Of a stretch of DNA of 64,000 bases, positions 41,249-54,157 are shown piece by piece. This DNA is from Paramecium pentaurelia (lineage: Eukaryota > Ciliophora > Oligohymenophorea > Peniculida > Parameciidae). Every line of letters begins with the position of its first letter. Position 1 is the first letter of the stretch. The DNA lies in assembly GCA_905183005.1 (NCBI GenBank), contig CAJJDO010000059.1, positions 199,847 to 263,846 on the forward strand. The letters are read 5' to 3'. The position numbers and the translations under genes were made by a program. The notes under the pieces were generated by a model. That model was given only the letters and a program-made list of their open reading frames with translations. It made no database searches and was not told the DNA's origin.

Positions 41249-41995
41249 ATGTTATAAGTCTAATACGACAATATTTCAGAGTTTGAAAACAATCAAAACA
41301 ACGGTTATTATGATGAAGAATCCAATGTCAACATCTTCACATAACATTAACTTGGCTTATTCAAAAAACCAAGCTACTTCATTGAAAATGAAGATCTTAA
41401 TCTAAAGAACAATCATGAATGCTCAACAGCAGAACAGACTGAGTCTTCTGAACACTCAGATAATTCTTTTGAACACATTCCTTCTCCAAAATTTCCTTCA
41501 AAAGAACTTCCTCCTCCAATCAATGCTGATGAACATTTGTTCAACTTAGATATGAAATACTATCCAAGTACTTCTCAAGAGAATTTCATATTGAATTTTA
41601 TCAACTAAGATGACTTACAAAGAATAAAAATTGGTTTAGATTATAAGATTTTGGATGATCCATAAACTTTAAAATTCGAAAATTGGGTTTAATAAATGTG
41701 TAATACTAAAGCTAATCAAAAAGAAATACAAAGGAAGCTAAAAGTAAAGAAATATTTGGAAAAGAAGCACAATAGAACTTTTGGAAAAAAAGTGCATTAT
41801 CATATTAGATAGAAGGTAGCAGAAGAGAGACTAAGAATAAAAGGGAGATTTGTTACTTGGAAATAGGTATAATTTAAATACATAATTTAGGCTGTTAAAA
41901 TGTTAGAGAAATCTGATACTAAAAGAGAATGGACTTAAAGTGATTACTTCAAAATCAAGATCTTATTAAATGAAAAGTATGGTCAAGTCGTATGA
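41249..41995 (+). CDS. CCT-motif protein
   Basis: Intronless frame of 249 codons (TGA 41993-41995). The N-terminal 150 residues are acidic, Ser/Pro-rich and probably disordered. The C-terminal part carries a basic segment with KYLEKKHNRTFGKKVHYHI followed by RQKVAEERLRIKGRFVTW, which matches the CCT motif (as in CONSTANS/TOC1 proteins: R..EKR..R.F.KKIRY..RK..A..R.R.KGRF). In plants this motif binds DNA and NF-Y partners and carries a nuclear signal. Here the function, most likely transcriptional, is inferred. The upstream gap to the membrane-protein gene is only 145 nt. Confidence 0.8.
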
Positions 41996-42203
41996 GGAAG
42001 AATAAAATATTCTGATTTTCACTTTATTTGTTTATATGTTTACATATTAGTATTTTTTAAATTGAATAGAAGCTAGGATTATTTCAATTATATTAATTTA
42101 AATCCTTTAATGAATTTCTAAGTTATCATATCAAGTAATGATAAGTGTGTTTATTATTATAATTGTATAAAAATTTAATCATGCTTATGATCGTTTTGAA
42201 TTA

Positions 42204-42788
42204 ATGAATTATGGATGGTTTATATGTAATTAAATAATTGTTTTATTATAAAAATTAAATGAACCCAAATCCTCCACCAGTCATCGTATTATATAAATAG
42301 AGTCTCAATGTAATTAAGGATATTTTACATAAAAGGATCCAGACAAAAAGAATTATAGCAAGTTATGGTAGTAAGAACCAATTGAAGTGAAAGAAGTAAT
42401 TAAATGATTATGATTAGTTAATAGTTTTTTTCCAATTTATTTCAGGCATTGAAATATTCAAAAGATGGAATGACACATACAATTTTTGAATTGGAAACAA
42501 GTGATTCTTTATCTGAGATTTCAGAAATAGATTGGAAAAATTAAGGATTTATTAGTGAATAAAGTAATTCTATGTAAGAATTACTAAATATTCTGGAAAT
42601 AGAGAAAATATCATTTTAATCGGCATTTTTGGAAAACAATTCAATAAATGCAATTGCGTATATATATTTAATAGATAATCTTATTATTTAGATAATTATG
42701 TGAGAGAATGAAAACTCTTAATATCAATTAAGAATTGAGTCATAGAATAAATGATAGCTTTCTCAAAATTTCCAAACTTCGTAGATGA
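42204..42788 (+). CDS. Hypothetical protein of about 173 residues
   Basis: With introns 42396-42424 and 42658-42691 removed the frame is 174 codons, ATG 42204 to TGA 42786-42788. The middle reads coherently across both introns (QKDPDKKNYSKLWQQEPIEV, then FELETSDSLSEISEIDW, then MKTLNINQELSHRIND). No known domain recognised; it is mostly helical and acidic. The start is the least certain part: another ATG in a different frame at 42260 begins a proline-rich stretch but cannot be joined to the rest with a normal intron. The next gene starts 54 nt downstream. Confidence 0.5.
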
Positions 42789-42842
42789 AGACAACCATTA
42801 ATTTTTGATACTACAAATAAATTTAATATTTAATATTGATTA

Positions 42843-45489
42843 ATGTCCTAATATCAAAGCAGTGATCCATATGAATTGTATAATATGAACCATTGATAAT
42901 TTAGTTTACATTATTGTAATCAATAAGACTAACAGATCAATGATTAAAACAAATTATTCATAGAAAATCTTGTGATTTATGATGTAAAATATTAGGTAAA
43001 TTAAAGAAATCATTCATTCTAGATTCATCATCATAAAACAGTCCTACAAATATTCAATGAACAGAATTAGGTACTCAAAACTTTATGGGGTAATATATCT
43101 TTAATTCCATTGTAGGTTTTTAAGATGTCTAATTTCCCACTTAATCAAATTTGGATTAAATAATTAAGGATTCAATTGAAAGCAATTTAACTGTAATATA
43201 ATAATAGCTAAATTAGTAAACTGTATATAGTCAGACTTATCCTGGAGGTTAATTATTTAAGATTGGATATTAGTAAGAAGTCGATGCTTGGTTAATCTAT
43301 TGTAACAATCTTACAATTGTTGCTTAAACATCTAATGATTTATCAGAATATTAATTCTAAAGATTTGATTCAGCTGTCTAAGTAGCTGAATTATGGTTTA
43401 ATATTTTGAATGAATGTAAACTAAATAATCTACTTATTTTAGTTAGCTAAGAAAAATTGAACAATTTGAAATTTGATTTACAAAATCGAACTGTTTATGG
43501 TCATATCATTAATTAGGAATCACTAATCTATCATCCTAATGATATTCTATAATTTATTGGCATTATTGATGTAAATTTTGAATAAGCACAATAATTATTT
43601 TGTTTTTATGGATTACCTCATCCAAAAACCTCTTAATTTAAATTGTAATTAAAAGTACTGTAAAAACATATAGAGAGAATTTAAAGAAGTGATATTGAAT
43701 TAGAATCAGGAGGAGTTATATTATATTTTAATGATCAATATTATGTTGTACACACAGCTGAGTATTTAATTTATAAACACATTTAATCTATGTTATTGAA
43801 TGAATAACATATTGAAAGAGATTTTAAATAATTTCTTAAATCATTATAAGTTAAACCACCAAGACCATTTAAGTTTTACTAAAATATATATGAAGAAGGC
43901 ATTAAAATATTAGAATCAAATAATAAAATAGAATAAACTATTAAATATAATTTTAATGATTTCATTACTATTATATTATACAACATATTTAATAACAAGA
44001 CTTTCAAATGGAATTAATTAAAATCTATAAAAGAATATAGAGTTTCATGGTCATCCTATTAACCAGAATCTTTAAAAAGAATACCAGTTTATACAGGAGA
44101 AGATCTTTAAAAGAATCCAGAAAATGTATATTTAATTATACCTGTTGGTGTTAATGGAGTTGGTGTATCAACATTTGCAAGTACTTTTTAATCATTCTAT
44201 TATTAAACTTAAATTGTTAGTGATATTTAAGATGCTAAAATTAGAGATAATTATGTTATTATAATAGAACATAATCATACTCCAGAAGAAGCATAATCTA
44301 TTTTATCAAAATGTAGTTAGTTTTACAATAAAATTATCCTTTATCCATATACCAAAAAGTCTTATAATTAATTAAAATTACCATTTTCATATGAATTGCT
44401 TATTACTGCCATGAAAAGAACTTGTACCACTCTTGAAAGAGTTTAACTCTTTATTAAAAAGGCCAAAACTTTTTAAAATTTTAATGTTAGTTCATTTTAA
44501 GTAAATGGAATAATTGAATTTCCATTTGTTGATGAAGATTTAAAGATTGATCATTAATATATTGAAGATGATTTATTAGATTTATTTTCTAATGAGTCAA
44601 AAAAGAATTTAAATTAATTCTTTAAGAGTCTAAAAGAACTTCATCTATAAAATTAAAGTAATGAAACATATGATGATGAAATCAAGAATATTATTCATTA
44701 TTTATTTCCAAAAGTTACAAATATTAGCAAACATCAACCAATAAAAGTAGATGATGTTGTAAGAAAGGAAAGTGAAGATGTTGTAATTCATGAAAAGAAA
44801 ACCAAATTACATAAAAAAGATAAACATATATAATATGATCCAACTTATTTACCAAATTCACTTAGTTTCCAACTTAAAGGAGGTTACAATATGAAAGATA
44901 AAATAAATAAATGGATTTTAGATTGTTTAGTATATTTATATAATTTATTTTTTAGAATGCAGGCAATTCTCACTTTAAAAATGATGAAACTTATCATAAA
45001 ATTGTTAATATATTTTAAAAGTAAACTTTTGAAAATGGTGAATAGCATTTCATACCAGAAAAAGAACTTAAATTAGAGTTATTAACAATCAATTAAAATG
45101 ATTAAAGTGTTAGATAATTACCCTATTTTAAAGATTTTATATAAGATAAAGAAGCAGAAATATTTGTTAAAACCTTGTTTGTAAGTTTTGATGGTTTGAT
45201 TGCTGCACTTGCTAATTAATCAGCATTACCATGCTAAAGTCCATATCCTCATATTCCATTTTATTTTAAAAATCTTAAAGGAAAAGACAGCTAATCTATC
45301 ATTTCATAAACAATATTATAAAATTAAATTTTGAAATAGGCATTCAAAGATGGCTAACTCTCTAAAGTCACAAATTAACCAATTTTTGCTTCCGAAGATA
45401 TTAAATACAGAAATAAGACTTATAAGATTTATGTCATTTCATTGTAAGATGGTATTAAAGTTAATGCGATTTCTACAGATAGATTATGA
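42843..45489 (+). CDS. Unrecognised protein with degenerate P-loop, remotely tRNA-ligase-like
   Basis: Introns 42878-42904, 43090-43115 and 44930-44955 give 856 codons in frame, ending at TGA 45487-45489. A further 27-nt candidate at 42996-43022 has a length divisible by three and may be exon. The centre contains LIIPVGVNGVGVSTFASTF, which has the spacing of a Walker A loop (GxxGxGKST) but with valine in place of the catalytic lysine, followed about 40 residues later by YVIIIEHNHTPEE. The N-terminal part has EVDAWLIY and ends with folded Tyr/Phe-rich sequence. The order recalls Trl1-type RNA ligases (nucleotidyltransferase, kinase with RNNH motif, third domain), but key catalytic residues are missing. 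If related, it is a pseudoenzyme; low certainty. Confidence 0.6.
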
Positions 45490-45556
45490 TACGAGTATTA
45501 TAAAAAAAACAATACATAAATATAGATTTATATCTTCTTATTTATTTATTTGAATA

Positions 45557-46465
45557 ATTCATTAAGCTGGTTTCTCACCTTAAGCTTATTCTTGAGGTTT
45601 TTCACCTTCAGGATTATTAGCAGCTTCTTCAGCTTTCTTTTTTTCTTCCTCAGCTTTAAGTTTATCTTCTTCTTCTTTTTTTAATCTTTCTTCTTCAGCT
45701 TTTTTAGCAGCTTCCTCTTCTGCTATTCTCTTATTTTCTGCTTCTATTCTTTCTCTTTCTTATCTTTCTTTCTCTTCTTTCTCTTCTTATTCTTTTCTTT
45801 TTCTTTCATTTTCTTCTCTAATTGCTTCTTATCTTGCAAATTCTTCTTCTTTCATTTTTATGTAAGCTTAAAATGTTGGTTTTGATTTCTTTTCAATTGG
45901 TTTCTCTTATTTCTTTTCTTTAGTTGTAGCATAACCTTTAACATCCTTTCCATTTTTAAGATCATCAAGAAATCTTTTAATTCTTTCTACTGTAGGTGCT
46001 ACACAAGGAAATAAGCCTGAATTCTTTTTAGAGTAAATTATTTTATCTATTTTAGAAATGAATGAATTACTTTAATGAGTGATTTCAAATGCCCCAATAG
46101 AAGGTTTCTAAATTGAATGGTTAACTACACAAAATGAATCTGGAATTGCAGCTTCAACAGCTAGATAATTTAGTAATAAAAGAAGTTACCTTCCTTAAAT
46201 TCATGATATAATTTCGCATATCTTAGTTCATCATGTTGTGTACAAAACGAATGTGATTTTTAACAATTGATGCAAACTTCAAAATGAATCACAGTAGCAT
46301 TAGGAGGTATTGGTTTATTAGATAAGTCTAAGTAATTCTTAGCTGGAGGCTTTTCCTACTGTTGGGTTTGTTACTACTGTTATTATTCTTCTTTTGGCTT
46401 TTATTCTCCTTCTTCTTATGGTTTCTAATAATTAATTAGATAGATACTTCTTCAGGAGGTTGCAT
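45557..46465 (-). CDS. CxxC (SelW/Rdx-like) domain protein with charged coiled-coil tail
   Basis: Start at 46465-46463; introns 46425-46447 and 46161-46189. After a Gln/Pro-rich N-terminus comes a thioredoxin-like domain of the selenoprotein-W/Rdx kind: strand plus CxxC (VIHFEVCINC), then KSHSFCTQHDEL, GAFEI and KKNSGLFPC, which mirror the CxxC/U, GxFEV and R/K..G.FP signatures of that family. The remaining 120 residues are an almost pure Lys/Glu/Ala helix. The stop at 45559-45557 is reached only if a further 23-nt GTG...AAG intron is removed near 45575-45597, or if the T7 run at 45596-45602 is miscounted. A redox or scaffold role is inferred. It is convergent with the upstream gene (67-nt gap). 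Confidence 0.65.
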
Positions 46466-46673
46466 TTTTTATTATTTAATTTATTTAATTGTTTCCAGAT
46501 GTTTTTGAATATTGATTTAAGAATAATAAAAAATATAAATGATCATATAAAAAAGGTAGATAAGCATTTGTAATTATAATGAAGATATTTATATATTAAG
46601 TTTAACTATAAGGGAATATTAAAAATTAATGAGATTTAATAATAATTACAGTATTTAATCGTAATTTTAATTA

Positions 46674-47682
46674 TCAAAATAATTTGGTATGAAAACCTGT
46701 ACTATTTCTTAATTATTAATCGGCATTATAGTATTATTTAATAAATTTAGTAATTTAAGCAGAGGCATCAAATTCTGCTAATAAATTCTTACTTATTGAT
46801 GATCTAGTAACATTTAATTTTCTTATCATATTTGGTTTTTCTGTTTTGAGTTTTCGATCTGGACTATTTTATATAGATTGACTTTGAGAATAATATTACT
46901 TGATTTTTGCAGGTTCTGGAGGAGTATTATTTCTTTTAATGATTGTGCCTTGAATATCCTTTTTGAAATTAAGGAATTATAATTATTCTTTTGCTTATAA
47001 GATAATTTTTGAATTTTCTAAGAGAAGTGTATTAGTTAAATTGCGTAATTAATGTACTTTTTTAAGAATTGCTTTTAATTTAAATTTAATGGCTAAAGAA
47101 ATTTGGGGAGAGTTTATTTTGCCTTCTGATGCAATAATTCTAAGATGTTCACTTTCTATAGCATATGTTTAGAGTTAAGTTTAAAAGATAACTATCTTAT
47201 CTTTTAATCTATGTATTTTATCTTAAGCTTTCTTTTTGAGAGCTTCATATTATTGACGATAATTATCTTTGTCTTCTTTTTTTTATCTATTCAATTCTTC
47301 ATATTTAGTCCGTTAATCAATTAACTTCTATTAGAGTTCTTATTTCTACAATTCAATTTATTGATTGCAAGCTTTGAGGATAAGAAACTCAGTATTGAGT
47401 TCATCATAACGGTGTTTTGATTAATCATGTTATGTATCGTGAAATTCATCAATAATTGATTATCTAGTATGATTAGCTATTTTACTTGTACTTTGCACAA
47501 TTATTACAATATTTACCAATAGATTCTTTCATTTCATATTCTAGTTGTTTGATTTCTATAAAGAAAGATTCAATTGAATGTTTTAATTCTAATTCTAGTC
47601 CTTCAGATGGTTCAAACTCTTTTGAAATGATCCTCATCAATTACTAAGTGAATTATTATTGTTGTATCAGAATCCCTTACAT
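46674..47682 (-). CDS. Coiled-coil protein
   Basis: ATG 47682-47680, one intron (47464-47485) and TGA 46676-46674 give 329 codons exactly in frame. The centre is a long heptad-like region rich in Gln, Lys, Glu and Leu (for example TKYEELNRQKKEDKDNYRQQ), preceded by a small cysteine pair (KYCNNCAKYK) and followed by a Ser/Asn-rich tail with KPNMIRKLNVTRSSISKNLL. No enzyme signature; a structural or cytoskeletal role is likely. It is divergent from the long coiled-coil gene at 47787, sharing a 104-nt promoter region. Confidence 0.7.
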
Positions 47683-47786
47683 TAAATTAGGTACAATATA
47701 TTATAATTTATATAAGTTAATCTTGTTTTATTTTACAATAATCTTTATTCTTTTCTTGTAGATATACAGTTTTATTTTTATATAAA

Positions 47787-50700
47787 ATGAATACATAAAA
47801 AAAGTAGTGTTACAATTCAGAACAAGATGATAATTTAAATTAGAAATATGGAGAAAGAGGAATCCCTTCTACTTAAAATTAATAGAAAATGAATAGTAAA
47901 GATTCAATAATAAATAAGAGCCTAGAATTTAAAGTGGTAGTCATTCTCTTTATACTTTCAATGAGAATTCTCTATAAATAAACTCTCTAAAACCATAAAC
48001 ATCTAGTAGAAGACTTTATAAGAAATCTTAAATATTGGGAACGACATTTCCTTCAATAAGTACAAATGAACAATAAAAGTAATAAATGCCATTTATATTA
48101 AGTCCTGATTCAAAATAATCATAAAATAAACAAGAAGAAAGTAAAAAATTATTATATTTAGATTCAGCAAGAGATATCAATTCTAATCATCATTGCCCCT
48201 TTGAAATTTAAGTTAAACATCTTCGTAAAGAATTAGTAAATTTAATTATTATAACACATTTAGAAAACCAGTGAATAATTAGCTATTTAGACTAAGCACG
48301 AATATGATGATTTAAAGAGGATGGTTAAAAATTATAATAAAGAAGAATCTATAGTAAAATTATTAGAATAGTAATAATAAAAAAATGATTTAAAAGAAAA
48401 ATAAAAATTGATGGAAGAGGAAATATAAATGTTAGTATAATAGATAGATTATTAGTAATCTAAGAATGAAGAAACTTAACAGAAATTATAAAAAATGTAA
48501 GTTATTGAAAATGATCTTTAAAATAAATTACAAAAATTAGAAATATCTAATAAATAATTAGTATAAATTAATATAGGATTAAGAGAGCAATAATTGGAAG
48601 TTTAGGATTGGTAAAGAAAATGCAATATTAATGATGAAAGATATTAAATCAGCATTCATTAATTGGAGGAAGTATTAAAAGAAAATTAAACAGATATCTA
48701 ATAATTATAAAAGAAATTATAAAGATTTGATAGCGAAAATGGTATATTATTATAAGAGATGAAGCTTAAAAATGAAAAATTAGAAGAAGAACATAAAAGA
48801 TCAAAATAATTAAATGCTGAATTGTTAGACATAAGAGTAAATAAAGTTTAGAAATTATAAGATTAAATTGCAAAGTAAAATAAAGTCATTCAATAAAACG
48901 TAATAGTCATTTAATAAAAAGTAGAAAAAATTGAAGAATAAGAAAAAATAAATAAATTATTGAATGTAAATAAATATATTATAATAGGATAAAATTAATT
49001 TATAAGAAACATAAATTGATTAATATAAAAGAGATTTTAATTAATTGGAAATGAAATTATAAGAAGTTGATTTGTTAATTTAATAAAAAGAACATGAAGT
49101 AGGATAGGGAATATCTAAAGTTTAAGAATTATAAGATTTAAATGAAAGATAAATATAAACTATATAAACAAATTCTACTGAAATAATTAGATTGAATAAG
49201 GAAGTGTAAGAGAAAGATTAAGATTTAAAAAATGCACAAAAATAAATTGAAGAATTCTCTAAAGAACGTATTTCATAGATATTGAGAATTGATGAATAAA
49301 ATAATGAGATTTTTGATTATAAATAATAGGTATTCTAATTGAAAAATGAATTGGAAGTTTGTAAATTAGACAAATAAGATTAAGATAGATAATTGGAGAG
49401 ATTAAATGAATAGATTCTAGATTCTAATAAATATTTAGATTAATATAAACAATAATTAGATGAAGAGATTAAGAAAAAATATTCATTATAATCTGAAATT
49501 AATAAATAAAAATAATTGCTTGAAGATTTAATGATTTAAGATAAAAAAGAAATATAATAATTATAGGAAATAAATGAAAGTAAAGATAAGGAAATTATGA
49601 TATTACAAGAAAAATTATAAGAATATTAAGATTAAGATAATGATATATCAGATAAAATAAAAAAGTTGAACAGTTAAAATGATAAAAATTCTAAGTTAAT
49701 TAAATAATTGTAAAATGAAAAAAAATAATTGGAATTGTTTATTCAAGAATTATAGAAATAGTAATCTTAAAATGAATAGTAAACGATTGAATTTTAAAAA
49801 GAGAAATAATAATTACTTTAAAAAAAAGAAGAAATCAAAAATGATAAAACTGATGTCTAATAATTAAATAAAGAAATTGAAAAATTAAAAGCAGATTTAG
49901 AATCAAAATAAAATTATAAAGGATTGAAAGAGAATGTTAATTAAATTAATTTAGATAATTAAAATAATGAATTGTAACTTTTATTAAACAAAACAGCTGA
50001 AGAACTTTAAGAATGTAAAAATAAATATGCTAAATTAGAAAGTGATAAGAATCATAGTGATTTATAATAATAATTATTATTAAAAGATAGGTTAGAATAG
50101 CAATAAGAATTCTATTTAATAGTAATTAAAGNTTGGAAATGAAATTATAAGAAGTTGATTTGTTAATTTAATAAAAAGAACATGAAGTAGGATAGGGAAT
50201 ATCTAAAGTTTAAGAATTATAAGATTTAAATGAAAGATAAATATAAACTATATAAACAAATTCTACTGAAATAATTAGATTGAATAAGGAAGTGTAAGAG
50301 AAAGATTAAGATTTAAAAAATGCACAAAAATAAATTGAAGAATTCTCTAAAGAACGTATTTCATAGATATTGAGAATTGATGAATAAAATAATGAGATTT
50401 TTGATTATAAATAATAGGTATTCTAATTGAAAAATGAATTGGAAGTTTGTAAATTAGACAAATAAGATTAAGATAGATAATTGGAGAGATTAAATGAATA
50501 GATTCTAGATTCTAATAAATATTTAGATTAATATAAACAATAATTAGATGAAGAGATTAAGAAAAAATATTCATTATAATCTGAAATTAATAAATAAAAA
50601 TAATTGCTTGAAGATTTAATGATTTAAGATAAAAAAGAAATATAATAATTATAGGAAATAAATGAAAGTAAAGATAAGGAAATTATGATATTACAAGAAA

Positions 50701-53494
50701 AATTATAAGAATATTAAGATTAAGATAATGATATATCAGATAAAATAAAAAAGTTGAACAGTTAAAATGATAAAAATTCTAAGTTAATTAAATAATTGTA
50801 AAATGAAAAAAAATAATTGGAATTGTTTATTCAAGAATTATAGAAATAGTAATCTTAAAATGAATAGTAAACGATTGAATTTTAAAAAGAGAAATAATAA
50901 TTACTTTAAAAAAAAGAAGAAATCAAAAATGATAAAACTGATGTCTAATAATTAAATAAAGAAATTGAAAAATTAAAAGCAGATTTAGAATCAAAATAAA
51001 ATTATAAAGGATTGAAAGAGAATGTTAATTAAATTAATTTAGATAATTAAAATAATGAATTGTAACTTTTATTAAACAAAACAGCTGAAGAACTTTAAGA
51101 ATGTAAAAATAAATATGCTAAATTAGAAAGTGATAAGAATCATAGTGATTTATAATAATAATTATTATTAAAAGATAGGTTAGAATAGCAATAAGAATTC
51201 TATTTAATAGTAATTAAAGAAAAGGAGGAAACTATTACTTAACTAAATAATTAATTATCATAAGCTCAATCAGAATTAAATATTATAAGTTAGTTTAAAG
51301 ATATTAAAATCATTCCATAATAAGACTAAATTCCTTAACAAAAGAATAATACATTTCATCAAATCTTTGTTGAAGATAAGGTATTTCATAAGGATTCTAC
51401 AAATGAGGAAATCTAATTGATGTTCTCATAAATTAATTTTGATAAATCTAAAGGATATTTAACAATCTGCTTTTGGGTCAAAATTGATAGAACTAATTCA
51501 ACAGATATGTTACCTATTCTAAAAATTAGTACAGATAATAAAACTCTTCTAGAAATGGGTATTTATTTAGATAGAAAATAAGTGTATAGTACTTTTATTC
51601 CTAATAATCATCCTAAAAATACTCAATAATAAAATCCAATAACAGTTACATCTTAATTACCAATTAAATTTGGAGAATTTTAATTATTAGCTTTAATTTT
51701 AAATGAATCTGGGAAATATATGGATATGTGTTTATGTTTAAATGGTGTTAGAGATGATTAAGTTTCTATTTCCAATTCTGTAATTTTCCCAGAAGCTTAA
51801 TTATAATTTGAAAAATACACAACAAATCTTCTAGTTATAAAAGATTGTTTGGTAATAATTGAAAATTTCTAAGGAATAAACATATTTAAAGAATTGTATA
51901 AAATATTCTATTATAAATATAATGGAATTAAAAAAATAAGTAAAAGAAATGAATAGAAGAAAGAAAATATTTCATATTTATCTGCAAGAGATCTAATATT
52001 CTTTTTAAAATAGTAGAATGATCATCCACAATCAGGAAGTAAATCCTCTCCTCTATAAAATTAAGCAGTAATTATTAATAATCGAAAAATTCCAGGTTTA
52101 TTTGTCAATAAATATGATTTATCCATTACTAAGATGAAAACTGAAGAAACAAAACCAGAATAAATTTAAGAGCAACCTGAATGGAGTCGAAAGTATTCTA
52201 TTAATAAACTAAAGAAATTCTTATAAACTAAATCGAATTATAAACAACTATTGAGTCCATTTATTGAATATTTTGATTTTATTAGTTTAGGATTACAATA
52301 CTTATAACCTAAAAGGATTGATGAATTACCTCCTACTAAATTTCATAAAATAATTAAACCCAAGATACTATTATCACCCTATTTTATGATGCCATACAAC
52401 TAATTTCTGAAATACATTTAAAACGCTGGATTACTACTTATAACTATTGAATAGTTGCATGAATTATGTGAATTAATGGAAGTCATATATACAAATTAAA
52501 ACGAGAAATATATTCATTATGATCACTTTCTTATTGTTTTAAGAGAATGTATTATGTCAAGAGAAAATTTAAGGAAAATTAAAAAATAAGAAAAAGGTGA
52601 AAATAAATATACTTATAAGGAAATAATTATAAAATCAACAGGTAAATAAGAGTAAGTAGTTGAATTATCTAATGCTTAGGAAGTGACAGAAGTTTTAATC
52701 AGCAAAGTTGAATAGTAAATTTAATTATAAGTCAAATTCAAAAATGAATCTATATAAACTTATTCTCTTGATCATTTCCCTGAAGCATTCAATGGTAAAT
52801 TGAATCTAATTAAATAAAGAAAATTGGCTTTTATGTTTACTAATAATTCTCAAATTAATTTAATCAAAACAGAAACCAATTCTTTATTTTTAGGATAATA
52901 TAATGAAATAACATTAATTCATGAAGTAGAATTACAAGAAAATGAAAAAATAGTTAAATTCAATATCCTTGATAAACAAATAATATTAGTTATCTAAATT
53001 TCTCAAAAATAAATTGAAGTAATTCCTGTATTTATATATGATATTTCTTATATTAGGAATTGGACATGTATCTAGATACTGAATTGGAAACTTTGAGCTT
53101 ACCTTAGATACCAGATAATTGGAACTTAGGCAAATTCTCTGTCAATATTTCTAGATGTTAAAATTGTGATAAACACTAATAGACTACAAGACATCAAGAG
53201 AAAGATTTTATTGAAAAGACAGAATATGTAACGAATATGCTTAAAGAAGTATTTCCTAATATAGAAATAATTGAAAATGAAGAATAAATTGACAAATTAG
53301 AAAATTTTGAGGTTTATCTAAAAAATGCTAATAGTCCTGATAAGATTATACTTCTTTAAAAATAGGAGAATATAAATAAATTTAAAGATCAATTTGATAA
53401 CAAATTGTTTAATTTATTTGAAAATCTATTTAACATCATTAATATTTATGGTACTACAGAAAATTTAGGACTAGTATAAGAAAAGTTTAAATGA
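47787..53494 (+). CDS. Long coiled-coil protein with ConA-like and C-terminal CxxC domains
   Basis: ATG 47787; introns 47896-47918 (ends AAG), 48236-48263, 48966-48987 and 53028-53056; TGA 53492-53494. Counting the exact repeat 49045-50131/50133-51219 once, the frame is 1506 codons; counting both copies breaks it. Residues from about 150 to 1000 are continuous Gln/Lys/Glu/Leu coiled coil. Then follows a ConA/LamG-like fold (51.37-51.9 kb: SKGYLTICFWVKID, LLALILNESGKYMDMCLCLN). Next is a mixed region, and after the last intron a compact domain with FSVNISRCQNCDKHQQTTRH and FEVYLKN that resembles the CxxC domain of the gene at 45557. Probably a cytoskeletal or ciliary scaffold; function unproven. 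Confidence 0.75.
49045..50131 (+). repeat. Exact 1087-nt direct repeat, first copy (left of N at 50132)
   Basis: Identical to 50133-51219 wherever compared. The period including the N is 1088, not a multiple of three, so both copies together would shift the coiled-coil frame, whereas a single copy reads straight through. This identifies an unmerged contig overlap. Confidence 0.95.
50133..51219 (+). repeat. Exact 1087-nt direct repeat, second copy (right of N)
   Basis: Second rendering of 49045-50131; sequence continues from here into the ConA-like domain of the same gene. Confidence 0.95.
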
Positions 53495-53567
53495 AGATTA
53501 ATTAAATAAAAAATATAAAATATTTATATTTATTTATAATGTACTATTAAATGTGGTATAAATGCAC

Positions 53568-54064
53568 TCATTTTCCAACAAAACCTTTAAGGTAAGTTTC
53601 CTTTTAAGCTCTGATGACTTCTCTCTTATCTGTCTTTCTTGACATGTAAATCTTTGTTTTTTCAGAACCTCTGGTTTTCTTTAACTTAGACTTGACTTCT
53701 TTCCATCCTTTTCTGCTACCATCTCTCTTTGGAATGATACCTCTTCTTCTCAATCTGAATTTTGGTTCAAATTTAAGAAGATATCTATATTAATTGTAAA
53801 CTCAATACTATTATGTATCGTAGATCAAAGCAAATCCAGTTGTTCTATTTCCTCCGAATGTTGTTTTAAGACCATAGACTACAACATTTCTTTCATCTGC
53901 CTTATATTTGCTTGCTAATTCCTTAACAACTGATTCTTATGAAGGAGTTGGCTTATTTGGATGGAGTAATTCAACACTCTAAAGTTAATTGATCACATTA
54001 CTAATTGTCTTCTGTTTAAAAGTTTGTTTAAGAGTACCTTCCTGGTTTTTACTATGAATGTCAT
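53568..54064 (-). CDS. RPS24: Small-subunit ribosomal protein eS24
   Basis: ATG 54064-54062, introns 53979-54001 and 53785-53808, TGA 53570-53568: 150 codons in frame, 149 residues, close to the usual eS24 length. The start KTRKVLLNKLLNRRQ matches the family's TRKFMTNRLLQRKQ, and VVYGLKTTFGGNRTTGFALI matches FGFRTHFGGGKTTGFGMI. KFEPKFRLRRRGI and a lysine/arginine-rich tail follow. A component of the 40S subunit. Codon use is G/C-richer than its neighbours, as expected for a highly expressed gene. It converges on the long coiled-coil gene (73-nt gap). Confidence 0.95.
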
Positions 54065-54157
54065 CTTATTGAATAATTCAAAATAAATTAAATCTTTTTT
54101 ATTAAAATAAAACACAACACGAATAGCTCTCCATCATTACTTTTTAATATAAATTTT

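Noticed and set aside
53066..53494. A separate small gene starting at ATG 53066
   Set aside because: A 29-nt intron at 53028-53056 joins it in frame to the long coiled-coil gene, so it is its last exon.
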